A DNA stretch of 26,311 nucleotides from Hyphomonas sp. Lineage in GTDB: Bacteria > Pseudomonadota > Alphaproteobacteria > Caulobacterales > Hyphomonadaceae. Both the position numbers and the translations under genes were made by a program. The stretch is taken from contig DNFL01000110.1 in NCBI GenBank assembly GCA_003486945.1, positions 1 to 26,311 on the forward strand, written 5' to 3'. Positions 14,073 through 22,777 of the stretch are shown here, one piece after another (the first letter of the stretch is position 1; each line of letters begins with the position of its first letter). The notes below the pieces were generated by a model. It worked only from the letters and a program-made list of their open reading frames with translations, was not told where the DNA came from and ran no database searches.

Positions 14073-14813
14073 TCATGGCGCCTTGTCCACATGCGTGATC
14101 TCCAGTTCGACATCGAGTGCGTCATGCAAGTCTTGGCGGAGGTCCTGCTGGCCCTGAATGACCCCGGCGGCATAGGCCTTGAACCTTGGCATGTTGTCGA
14201 GAAAGTCGTTCCGGAAGGCCTGTGACTGTGCCATCGCCGGAAAATCGCAGACGCTTTGATCCCGGTCGACCGGTGAGAGCCGGATTATGTCCGGATACTT
14301 CCGCGACAGGACCAGCCGGTCCACCTGGATGTCATGGCGGAGTTGACCATACTCGTCGATTGCTTGTGCGAGCCGGACGATCCGCATCCGGAGTTCCTGG
14401 TTCGATACGGTCAGGATCCGTCCGGTCGAAATCAGTTCACTGATCGTCGGCGGAAGAGTGATGTCGCCGGCAAATATGTGGGAAGAAATCACGGCGCTGC
14501 AGTGTTCGCCAACCGGTTCAAGCGAAGCGGCGTCCTGCGTGCCGAATGCTTCGAAATAGGCTGCGACCTCATCCAGTCTCTGCGCCCGTGCCACGGTTTC
14601 GACCCGTTCGCTTTCCTGTTCTGTGACCATGATCGAGACTTCTTCGTGCAGTCGCACGAGATAAGCCCGCTCCAGCTCGCGCTCGATGCGCGCCCCGTTC
14701 CAGTTGGCGACCTGCGTCGCGACGAAGACACCGAGCACGACAATGACGAAATCTAGCGCGACCGCGAACCAGTTCTGGGCTTTGACGTGCTCGGTTATGC
14801 GGCGCAGCAGCAT
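14073..14813 (-). CDS. Membrane-anchored hypothetical protein (DUF6090-like)
   Basis: A 246-residue protein with an N-terminal basic patch (MLLRRITEHVKAQNW) and one membrane helix (about 16-38, FAVALDFVIVVLGVFVATQVANWNG). A mostly helical, probably periplasmic domain follows, rich in Glu, Arg and Gln (EREL ERAYLVRLHEEV). The N-terminal pattern, with NW-FAVALDF-VVVLGVF-QVANWN-AR, is a recurrent family in alphaproteobacteria and resembles DUF6090-type proteins; function unknown. The ribosome binding stretch GGGGGGAT lies just before the ATG at 14813. Its neighbours are an orphan frame remnant and the accessory pocket, so context does not add a role. Confidence 0.7.
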   Translation of the reverse strand: MLLRRITEHVKAQNWFAVALDFVIVVLGVFVATQVANWNGARIERELERAYLVRLHEEVSIMVTEQESERVETVARAQRLDEVAAYFEAFGTQDAASLEPVGEHCSAVISSHIFAGDITLPPTISELISTGRILTVSNQELRMRIVRLAQAIDEYGQLRHDIQVDRLVLSRKYPDIIRLSPVDRDQSVCDFPAMAQSQAFRNDFLDNMPRFKAYAAGVIQGQQDLRQDLHDALDVELEITHVDKAP

Positions 14814-14880
14814 TCGGTATCCCCCCGGAAATACGTTTCCTTTTGTGCGTAGGCGAGCGCGGGGGGATTGGAAAGAGGCG

Positions 14881-15036
14881 TCAGATTGCCAGCGTGGGCT
14901 TGATCGCGTCGATGGCGGGTTGGCGGTCGAGCATCTTATTGCGCCAGTCGGCGCCGTTGGCGACGGGCTTCAGGCGTTCGACCTGGGCCATAGCGGCGGC
15001 GTGGACTTCGCCCAGACCTGCCTGAGGATTCGCGGA
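14881..15036 (-). pseudogene. Orphan C-terminal-like coding remnant
   Basis: Reading the minus strand from after a stop near 15037, a frame of 51 residues runs to TGA at 14881. It contains GLGEVHAAAMAQVERLKP followed by NKMLDRQPAIDAIKPTLAI. The composition is protein-like and it resembles the tail end of a helical enzyme domain (a glutathione-transferase-like C-terminus is possible). The only ATG gives 36 residues, with no ribosome binding site apparent. It is best read as a truncated relic of a lost gene; a real tiny gene is less likely. Confidence 0.3.
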
Positions 15037-15105
15037 CTAAGCGCAACGCGTCAATGACCGCTGTCGGCGATTTCTGGCCGTTCGAAAAAACTCCGAAACC
15101 GCCAC

Positions 15106-16524
15106 CTACTCCGCCGGCGCCACCCAGTTCGGGCCGAGTAGTGCCTGCAGCGCGCCCGGGAGCTGTACGTGGTACTGGTCCTGGATCTTGTCGAGGAAGC
15201 CGAATACGAGGATCAGCGCGACGAAGCCCGGCACGAACCAGCGCATCAGGAAGCGCCAGACATTCATCAGCATGCCTTCGCCGAGTTCGGAGACGAGCAT
15301 CTCGCGGCTGAGAATCCAGCCGGCAAAGATCGCCGCCAGCAAGCCGCCAAGCGGCAGCAGCAGGCCCTCGGTCATGAAGTCCATGAAGTCGAGATAGTCG
15401 AGCGAGAAGACATAGGCCGCGCCGATCATGAACAGCACGAAGCCGATGCCGGCCGCCGCGCCGAACCGCGTGACGCCTTCGCGTTCCTCGAACCACGACA
15501 CGCCGACTTCCATCAGCGAGATCGAAGAAGTGAACGCCGCAAACAGCGCGAGCGAGAAGAACACGATGGCGAAATATTCGCCGCCCGGAATGGCCTCGAA
15601 CGCCACCGGCATCGAGACGAAGAACAGGCTTGGCCCACCGGCAGGATCGAGGCCCGCAGCAAACACGATCGGGAAGATCGCGAACCCTGCGATCAGCGCG
15701 ACGAACGTGTCCGACGCGGCGATGATGCCGGAGGCGCGCGGGATGTTCGTCTCGCGGTCGAGATAGGCGCCATAGGTGATCATCAGGCCGACGCCGACAC
15801 CGATGGAAAAGAAGGACTGGCCGATGGCGGCGAGGAAGGTCTTGAAGCCCACATCCTCCCATTTCGGCTCAAAGATGAAGGCGAGCGTGCGCGCCGTATC
15901 GCCGTTCGCCACCGCGAACCCGACAACGACAATCAGCATGACGAAGAATAGCGGCATTAGGATTACTGCCGCCTTCTCAAGCCCGCCTTTGACACCGCGC
16001 CCGACGACGATGACGTTCGCGAGGATGAAGATGCCGAGAAGCATCAGCATGTACCAGCGCGACTGCATCGGCATTTCGCCCTGCCCGATCACGTTCAGGA
16101 AGTATTGCCCGGACTCTGCCGCCGTCGTGCCATGCAGGTCGCCCTTCACGGCTTCGATGATATAAGCCATCAGCCAGGACGAGATGACCATGTAGAAGGT
16201 TAGGATGAAGAACGCCGTCAGCGAGCCGACCCAGGTGACGATGCCCCAGTTCTGGCTGCGGCTCTCGGCCCGCGCGAGCGACTGGACGCCTTCAATGGCG
16301 GACATGCCGGATTTCCGGCCCATCGCGTATTCCGCCATCAGCAGAGGCAGCGCGACGAGCAGGACGCAGAGGATGTAGATGAGGATGAAGGCGCCGCCGC
16401 CATTCTCGCCCGCTGTGTAGGGAAAGCGCCAGAAATTGCCGAGACCGACTGCCGAGCCCACCGAGGCCATGATGAACGCGAAGCGCGAGCTCCAGGTTTC
16501 CGACTTGCGGCCAATCTCTGCCAT
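15106..16524 (-). CDS. Sodium-dependent transporter, NSS (SNF) family
   Basis: A 472-residue inner-membrane protein with about 12 helices of the LeuT-fold neurotransmitter:sodium symporter family. TM1 carries the signature GSAVGLGNFWRFPY (23-36), including the unwound sodium- and substrate-binding part, followed by ENGGGAFILIY. Members import amino acids or related amines driven by Na+. The substrate here is unknown. The start at 16524 begins MAEIGRKSETWSSRFAF, the usual bacterial N-terminus, with GGGGAG 8 bases upstream; the frame open to 16584 adds only spurious residues. It lies 81 bases downstream of rodA on the same strand and may have its own promoter (16557-16584). Confidence 0.94.
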   Translation of the reverse strand: MAEIGRKSETWSSRFAFIMASVGSAVGLGNFWRFPYTAGENGGGAFILIYILCVLLVALPLLMAEYAMGRKSGMSAIEGVQSLARAESRSQNWGIVTWVGSLTAFFILTFYMVISSWLMAYIIEAVKGDLHGTTAAESGQYFLNVIGQGEMPMQSRWYMLMLLGIFILANVIVVGRGVKGGLEKAAVILMPLFFVMLIVVVGFAVANGDTARTLAFIFEPKWEDVGFKTFLAAIGQSFFSIGVGVGLMITYGAYLDRETNIPRASGIIAASDTFVALIAGFAIFPIVFAAGLDPAGGPSLFFVSMPVAFEAIPGGEYFAIVFFSLALFAAFTSSISLMEVGVSWFEEREGVTRFGAAAGIGFVLFMIGAAYVFSLDYLDFMDFMTEGLLLPLGGLLAAIFAGWILSREMLVSELGEGMLMNVWRFLMRWFVPGFVALILVFGFLDKIQDQYHVQLPGALQALLGPNWVAPAE

Positions 16525-16556
16525 GAAATGCGCTCCCCGCAGCAATGTTTGGCGCG

Positions 16557-16584
16557 ACCCTAGTGTCCGGCCGCAAAAAATCAA
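16557..16584 (-). promoter_or_regulatory. Candidate sigma70-type promoter for the NSS transporter gene
   Basis: On the minus strand TTGATT (16584-16579) and TAGGGT (16562-16557) are spaced by 16 bases, 32 bases before the transporter ATG. The -35 is a fair match and the -10 a poor one. It would let the transporter be expressed separately from the mre-rod operon. Confidence 0.3.
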
Positions 16585-16605
16585 CGCTGCAAGGGCTGTT
16601 GCCGG

Positions 16606-17838
16606 TCAGTATGGCCCGCGGCCGGTCAGCTTCTCGTCCTGGTGGACATAGGCCGAAAGGATGAGGCCGAAACACGCCATCACGGTAATCAGCGCGGTGC
16701 CGCCATATGAAATCAGCGGGAATGGCATGCCGAGCACCGGCAAGAGGCCCAGCACCATGCCGGCATTGAAGATGGCGAAGAAGGCGATGATCGACGTGGC
16801 GCCAATGGCCGACAGCTTGCCGAACCAGCTCTTGTTGCGTGCACCTACCCGGAAGGCCCAGGCAAACAGGAAGGCAAAGGCAAGCAGGACGCCGACCGTG
16901 CCGATGAAGCCGAACTCCTCGGCGATCACCGTCAGGATGAAGTCGGTGTGCTGCTCGGGCACATATTCCTGCTGCGACTGGATGCCTTGCAGATAGCCGC
17001 GGCCATTGAAGCCGCCCGCACCGATGGCGATCTTCGCCTGCTCGATCTGATAGCTTTCCCCCAGGCCGTTGGTCGTCTGCCCGGTGATGCCGGCAATCAG
17101 CGTGTCGACGCGTTCGCGCTGATAGGGTTCCAGCACGAAGGCATAGATGGCAGGCACTGATGCGATGCCGAGCACAATCACACCGAACACATAGCGCATC
17201 GCAATGCCGGTGAAGAAGATGATGATCGCGCCGGCAGAGGCGAGCGCCAGCGCGGTCGAAAGGTTCGGCTGCTTGAACACAAGACCTGCCGGGATCAGCA
17301 CGATCAGCAGCGCAACGCCGTGCACCCACAGTGCCGGTGGCTGCCCGTTGGTCGGCAACATGCGCTGGTAATAGCTCGCGAGCGCCATGATCACCGCGAG
17401 TTTCGCCGGCTCCGATGGCTGCAGGATGATCGGGCCAACCTTCAGCCAGCGCGCGGCGCCGCCGCCCATGACGCCGAAAAAGTCGACCAGCACAAGCAGC
17501 ACGATGACCACGCCATAAGCCGGCCAGGCGAGACGCTCCCACAAGCCGAGCGGCAGGAGCGCGAGGCCGATCATCAGCCCGAAGCCGATGCTCAGGCGCG
17601 TCAGGTGATCCCGCCACAGCCCCGCCTCTTTCGGCGAGGGCGCCTGCGTGACCGGGTCCCAGCTGACCGAAAACAGCATTGCTGTGCCGACAAGGCCCAG
17701 CGCGAAGATCATCAGGATCACGCCCCAGGGCAGGCGCGCAATCTTGGCGAACGGGCCAAGGCTGTTGAACTGCAACGAGCCTGCTGTCGCTGTGCGCGTT
17801 TCACCGCGCGTATAGCCGGTATAGCCTTCCCGGTTCAT
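16606..17838 (-). CDS. rodA: Rod shape-determining protein RodA (SEDS peptidoglycan glycosyltransferase)
   Basis: A 410-residue, ten-helix SEDS protein that polymerises lipid II into glycan strands in partnership with PBP2. Family marks are GGGAARWLKVGPIILQPSEP (125-144), FKQPNLSTAL (188-197), NGRGYLQGIQSQQEYVPEQH (278-297) and the essential-type Asp in HTDFI (D299). The first about 35 residues (MNREGYTGYTRGET...) are a hydrophilic extension ahead of TM1, longer than in E. coli RodA. It is the last gene of the mreB-mreC-mreD-mrdA-rodA operon and overlaps the mrdA stop by 4 bases, implying coupled translation with its PBP2 partner. Confidence 0.97.
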   Translation of the reverse strand: MNREGYTGYTRGETRTATAGSLQFNSLGPFAKIARLPWGVILMIFALGLVGTAMLFSVSWDPVTQAPSPKEAGLWRDHLTRLSIGFGLMIGLALLPLGLWERLAWPAYGVVIVLLVLVDFFGVMGGGAARWLKVGPIILQPSEPAKLAVIMALASYYQRMLPTNGQPPALWVHGVALLIVLIPAGLVFKQPNLSTALALASAGAIIIFFTGIAMRYVFGVIVLGIASVPAIYAFVLEPYQRERVDTLIAGITGQTTNGLGESYQIEQAKIAIGAGGFNGRGYLQGIQSQQEYVPEQHTDFILTVIAEEFGFIGTVGVLLAFAFLFAWAFRVGARNKSWFGKLSAIGATSIIAFFAIFNAGMVLGLLPVLGMPFPLISYGGTALITVMACFGLILSAYVHQDEKLTGRGPY

Positions 17839-19784
17839 GCAGGATCGCTCCCGCCTTGTCCGTCCGTATCCGGAACAGTGGTCGATGCCCGCTTGGCATA
17901 GTTGGGCGTGCGCCCGGAATCCATCTTGATGGCGGCGGCAAGGATATCGCGGCCCACCGGCGCGGCGGTGCGGGAGCCGCCCTCCCCGTGCTCGACGATC
18001 ACCGAGACAGCATAGCGCGGATTGTCCGCCGGGGCGTAGGCGACGAACAGGGCGTGGTCGCGCAGCTCGCGCGCAATCGACTCGCCGAGGCGGATACCCT
18101 TGGCGCGCTCTTCCGCCGAGATGCGGCGCACCTGCGCAGTGCCTGTCTTGCCGGCGAGGCGCGGACCGCCCAGGCCGAGATCGCCCGAACGATACCCCGT
18201 ACCGCCCGGTTCCGAAGTCACCCCGTACATACCGGCCTTCTGGATTTCCATGATTGCCGGATCGAGCGGCTTGTCGAGCATCGGGTCTTCATCCGAGGGC
18301 GGACCAAGTCCGATCAGTTTCGGTTTCAGCGGCGCGCCGGTTGCGGCAATCCGTGCGGTCATCAGAGCGAGTTGCAGCGGCGTGGTGCCAAGCTGGCCCT
18401 GCCCGATGCCGAAGTTCAGCGTTTCGCCTTCGAACCAAGGCTCGCCGCGCGCTTTCAGTTTCCAGTCCGGATCCGGCACGAGGCCGGAACGCCCGCCCGT
18501 CATGCCGAGCACGAATGTCTCGCCGAAGCCGAACTTGTGCGAGACTTCGGCAATCTTGCGCACGCCCGTGCGGCGCGCGATTTCGTAGAAATACACGTCG
18601 CACGAATGCTTGATCGCATTGTGCATGTTCATCACGCCGTGTCCGCCGCGCTTCCAGCAGTGCCAGGTGCGGTTGCCGAACCGGTAGGAACCAGGACAGC
18701 GCACCGTGTCCGTGGTCTTCACGACACCGGCTTCGAGGGCAGCGGTGGCCACGACCATCTTGAAGGTCGAGCCCGGTGGATAGACGCCGCCATGCGCGCG
18801 CGGGTAAAGCGGCGCCATCGGGTTGTCGCGCAGCTCGGCATAGTCCTTGCCGGAAATGCCGTTGACGAACGCATTGGGATCGAACGCCGGTGTCGACACC
18901 ATTGCGAGTACGTCGCCGGACGCAACATCGACAACAACAGCCGCGCCGCTTTCGCCTTCGAAACGTTCGATCGCCACGCGTTGCAGCTCGGCATCGATGG
19001 TGACGTAAAGGTCCTTACCCGGAACAGCGGCCTGTTTCGGATCCTGAGCCAGTTCTTCCATCGGGCGGCCGTGCGCGTTGGTGACGACGCGGCGCCGGCC
19101 GGGGCGGCCGCGCAGCCAGTCTTCGGCGAAGCGTTCCATGCCCTGCCGGCCAACGCGCATGTCGGGGTGGCGGAACATCTCGCGATAGGTTTTGAACTCT
19201 TCCGGTGAGCGCCCCTCGGTGAGACGCTCGAGATCATCGGCGCTGGCACGCGCGACATAGCCGAGCACGTGCGCAAAATCGCGCCCGCGCGGATAGGAAC
19301 GGGTCGAACCCATCTGCACATCCACGCCTTCGATATCGACGGCATGCACGCGCAGTCGGGCGAATTCCTCATAGGAAAGTTCCTGCGCCACCGTCACCGG
19401 AACAAAGCTCGCATTGCGCATCCGGTTGGCGCGCACTTCGTCGATGATGCGCTTGCGGCGCTCGGGCGGCAGGCTGATATGGCGCGCGATCTGATCGAGC
19501 GTCGCGTCAGTGTCCTTCATCCGCTCCGGCACAACGGAGACACGGCCTGCCTGACGCTGCGAGGCGAGCGGACGGCCGAACCGGTCAAGGATCTGTCCGC
19601 GCTCCGGCGGTGCCAGGACAAGGCGGACATGGTTTTCCGACGCGAGCTTGTCGTAATAGTCCGCCTCGAGAAGCTGCAGCTGGAACAGGCGCGCGACGAG
19701 TGTGGACAAGACCACACCGCCCGCTCCGGCGGCCAGCAGGAGGCGCCGGTCGAATTCGAAATCAAGGTTCCGGTTCTTCGCCAT
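17835..19784 (-). CDS. mrdA: Penicillin-binding protein 2 (elongasome transpeptidase)
   Basis: A 649-residue class B PBP that crosslinks peptidoglycan during elongation. It has one N-terminal helix (about 13-35), a pedestal domain (about 55-240) and a C-terminal transpeptidase domain. The active-site motifs are intact: SxxK STFK with Ser339 and Lys342, SxN SCD (394-396, with Asp in place of Asn as in many PBP2), and KTG (546-548, KTGTAQ). Length fits the family (about 600-690). Its first base overlaps the mreD stop (TGATG) and its end overlaps rodA, so the whole set is translationally coupled. Confidence 0.97.
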   Translation of the reverse strand: MAKNRNLDFEFDRRLLLAAGAGGVVLSTLVARLFQLQLLEADYYDKLASENHVRLVLAPPERGQILDRFGRPLASQRQAGRVSVVPERMKDTDATLDQIARHISLPPERRKRIIDEVRANRMRNASFVPVTVAQELSYEEFARLRVHAVDIEGVDVQMGSTRSYPRGRDFAHVLGYVARASADDLERLTEGRSPEEFKTYREMFRHPDMRVGRQGMERFAEDWLRGRPGRRRVVTNAHGRPMEELAQDPKQAAVPGKDLYVTIDAELQRVAIERFEGESGAAVVVDVASGDVLAMVSTPAFDPNAFVNGISGKDYAELRDNPMAPLYPRAHGGVYPPGSTFKMVVATAALEAGVVKTTDTVRCPGSYRFGNRTWHCWKRGGHGVMNMHNAIKHSCDVYFYEIARRTGVRKIAEVSHKFGFGETFVLGMTGGRSGLVPDPDWKLKARGEPWFEGETLNFGIGQGQLGTTPLQLALMTARIAATGAPLKPKLIGLGPPSDEDPMLDKPLDPAIMEIQKAGMYGVTSEPGGTGYRSGDLGLGGPRLAGKTGTAQVRRISAEERAKGIRLGESIARELRDHALFVAYAPADNPRYAVSVIVEHGEGGSRTAAPVGRDILAAAIKMDSGRTPNYAKRASTTVPDTDGQGGSDPA

Positions 19785-20335
19785 CAGCTGCCTCCCGGAG
19801 ACTCGCCCGGCCGCCGGCCGAGATCATACATGCGCGCCGCAAAGGCGTAGATCAGCCCCGTGGTGATGAAACTGGCGAGCAGCGGCCAGCTGCGCACGAG
19901 ATGTTCGCTGGTGATCGAGGCAAAACCCCAGACCAGCAGGAACGCCACAACCAGCAGGACCGCCGGGCCGACCACCGCGACCAGCGTATCGCGCATGCCG
20001 TCTGTCTGATCGCCGATGCCGGCGCTCATGCCGTAGATAAGCAGGTTGATCATCGCAAAGCAGCCGAGCGGCGCATTCGAGACGATGTCCTGCATCAGGC
20101 CGAAGACCACCAGCAAGATCATCGGGCGCAGCGACAATCCTGCCCTGCCCCACCCGATGGCACCCCAGAGCGCCGCGAAAGGCCAGGCGAGCGGAATGCC
20201 GAACAGTGCTTTCGGTGTCATGCCGAGCACGCCGACGATGGCGATGATGGCCGCGCCGAAAATCAGCCGGGGCGTTGGCCCCGCCTGACTCCAGAGCGTC
20301 TTGCTGCGCTTCCGGTTGAGAGACGAGGTGGCCAT
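19784..20335 (-). CDS. mreD: Rod shape-determining protein MreD
   Basis: A 183-residue inner-membrane protein with about five to six helices and the MreD pattern around LVVFGLMQDIVSNAPLGCFAMINLLIYG (about 75-102). MreD bridges MreC to the cytoplasmic and membrane partners of the elongasome. The sequence is poorly conserved between species, so the assignment leans on position between mreC and mrdA, the length and the QDIVSNAPLG motif. It begins 4 bases after the mreC stop and shares one base with the mrdA start. Confidence 0.93.
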   Translation of the reverse strand: MATSSLNRKRSKTLWSQAGPTPRLIFGAAIIAIVGVLGMTPKALFGIPLAWPFAALWGAIGWGRAGLSLRPMILLVVFGLMQDIVSNAPLGCFAMINLLIYGMSAGIGDQTDGMRDTLVAVVGPAVLLVVAFLLVWGFASITSEHLVRSWPLLASFITTGLIYAFAARMYDLGRRPGESPGGS

Positions 20336-20338
20336 GGC

Positions 20339-21211
20339 TCAGCCTGTTCCCTGCGGCGCGGCTTGCGCCTCTTCCGCTGGCTCCACCGCCGGCGGCGGAG
20401 GCTCCGGCATCGGTTCGGGGATCACCGGCGGCGCGATCATCCGCACATAACCGCTGGAATGTTCGCGCATCGCAAGGCGCACCAGCCACTCATTGCCCGA
20501 ACGCGTCACCGTGCCGACAACGAGACCGCGCGGAAACGCGCCGCCTTCGCCGGAAGACAGGATGCGTTCGCCCTCGATGAAATCGGAGTCTTCCGGCATG
20601 TCCTTCAGGACGCCGCGGTCGCGGTCCTTGCCCTGCATGATGGCGCGCAGTCCGCTGACTTCGCCGAGTACCGGCAACTGGCTCCGGTAGTTTGAAACCA
20701 GGAGGATGCGCGAGGACCGGTCGCCCAGCTGCGTTACCCGGCCGACGAGCCCGCCTTCATTGAGCGCCACCGCGCCCGGCTCGACGCCCTGCATCCGGCC
20801 GGCATTGGCGAGCACAGTCTGCGCGAACGGACCGTCAACCACTGTGGTCACACGCGCCGTCACACCGCGCTCCGGCGGCTCGCCCATCAGGTTCAGGATG
20901 TTCTCGTAGGCTTCCATCCGCTCGGCCATCGAGATGGCCGCGGCCTTGTAGCGCGAGAGATCGCGCACCTCGTTTTCAAGTTCCTTGATGCGGCGTTCGC
21001 GGTCGGCCTGGCCACTGATATGCGCCCAGAGGCTGGTATCTGCCGGCGCGCCGATCCGGTCGCTGACCGTGGTGCGAGCGGGCACGAAAAAGCTGGAAAT
21101 CTGCGGCGCCGTCTGCGCGACGATCAGAGCGAGCGCGCCAAAGATCAGGATGCCCAGCGTAACACGCCGGGCGCCCGATTTCTGACTTGACCGGCCGGAA
21201 CGTCCCGCCAT
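20339..21211 (-). CDS. mreC: Rod shape-determining protein MreC
   Basis: A 290-residue bitopic protein. One helix (about 17-38) is followed by a coiled coil (about 70-105, RRIKELENEVRDLSRYKAAAISMAERMEAYENI) and two beta-barrel subdomains (GVTARVTTVVDGPFAQTVLANAG; GLVGRVTQLGDRSSRILLVSN). A Pro/Glu/Ala-rich tail ends the protein. MreC binds PBP2 in the periplasm and activates the elongasome. Its start is 39 bases after the mreB stop. The Pro-rich tail (PEPMPEPPPPAVEPAEE) is typical of alphaproteobacterial MreC. Confidence 0.96.
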   Translation of the reverse strand: MAGRSGRSSQKSGARRVTLGILIFGALALIVAQTAPQISSFFVPARTTVSDRIGAPADTSLWAHISGQADRERRIKELENEVRDLSRYKAAAISMAERMEAYENILNLMGEPPERGVTARVTTVVDGPFAQTVLANAGRMQGVEPGAVALNEGGLVGRVTQLGDRSSRILLVSNYRSQLPVLGEVSGLRAIMQGKDRDRGVLKDMPEDSDFIEGERILSSGEGGAFPRGLVVGTVTRSGNEWLVRLAMREHSSGYVRMIAPPVIPEPMPEPPPPAVEPAEEAQAAPQGTG

Positions 21212-21250
21212 GTCTCAGGCTCCCTCACCTGTCCCGCTTGCCCGCGAGGC

Positions 21251-22309
<1,059 letters not shown>

Positions 22310-22379
22310 CTATACGGTCCGGATCGTTCCCGTCCGACGCGCACGTTTTTGTGATCACAGCCCCATACAACATGTGCCG

Positions 22380-22394
22380 TTAACGCTCATTTAA
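22380..22394. promoter_or_regulatory. CtrA-type binding site TTAA-N7-TTAA
   Basis: TTAACGCTCATTTAA is an exact match to the full CtrA consensus TTAA-N7-TTAA of Caulobacter-type alphaproteobacteria. It lies 89-103 bases before the mreB ATG, a suitable distance for promoter control. The second half reads as TTAA without the common following C or AT. Confidence 0.5.
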
Positions 22395-22413
22395 AGCAAG
22401 AAGCTGGCCGCAG

Positions 22414-22434
22414 TTTTGTGGAACGAACCGTTCC
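22414..22434 (+). repeat. Left arm of inverted repeat containing a 15-bp dyad
   Basis: TTTTGT followed by GGAACGAACCGTTCC (22420-22434). The 15-mer is itself a dyad (GGAACG-AAC-CGTTCC). Its exact reverse complement occurs at 22502-22516, and the flanking TTTTG matches too, so 20 of 21 bases agree in inverted orientation. Confidence 0.7.
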
Positions 22435-22501
22435 TTATTGCTGAATCTGGCGGTTTTGCTGGCATCGCGTCAGAAAGCACCCGCAGCGACGCGCATCTGT
22501 C

Positions 22502-22522
22502 GGAACGGTTCGTTCCGCAAAA
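22502..22522 (-). repeat. Right arm of inverted repeat containing a 15-bp dyad
   Basis: GGAACGGTTCGTTCC (22502-22516) followed by GCAAAA; exact reverse complement of the 15-mer at 22420. A related dyad, GAACG-GAT-CGTTC, occurs at 22610-22622. The pattern suggests operator sites for a dimeric regulator, with no such regulator gene in the window. Confidence 0.7.
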
Positions 22523-22638
22523 GTTAACAAACCCCTCTGCCGCGTTAACAATCTCTGTCCCCGTCCGGCCCCGAATTTTGGTGCCTGAGCCGTTTGGTGA
22601 CTGCCAGATGAACGGATCGTTCGGATTTGATTGAGACG

Positions 22639-22771
22639 CGTCAGGGCAGTGTTTACCTGCAACGCCGGAGAAGACGGCCCCTCGCCGCTCCACCTGAAAC
22701 CGGCTTTCGGCCCGCCACCCCTCCCCCCTCGGGCGGGCCCCCGTCTCCCGGCGTTGCAATCTTCTCTGACG
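22639..22771. repeat. GC-rich nested inverted repeat past the 3' end of uvrD
   Basis: Outer arms CGTCAG (22639-22644)/CTGACG (22766-22771) and TGCAACGCCGG (22658-22668)/CCGGCGTTGCA (22748-22758). Inner stem GGCCCGCC (22709-22716)/GGCGGGCC (22732-22739). The minus strand has G-runs of 5, 6, 4 and 3 (22742-22711) with G-quadruplex potential. It starts 7 bases past the uvrD stop. It may terminate uvrD or be an extragenic repeat element. Confidence 0.55.
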
Positions 22772-22777
22772 TATGGC

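Noticed and set aside
17856..19208. 450-codon open frame on the plus strand
   Set aside because: Antisense to mrdA, whose three transpeptidase motifs are intact.
22420..22516. LexA (SOS) box interpretation of the GAAC/GTTC repeats
   Set aside because: The alphaproteobacterial box is GTTC-N7-GTTC in direct orientation; here the tetramers form inverted dyads with different spacing, and uvrD reads away from this region.
22391..22759. 122-codon frame in the mreB upstream region
   Set aside because: It runs across the inverted repeats and GC hairpin, with low-complexity composition and no ribosome binding site.
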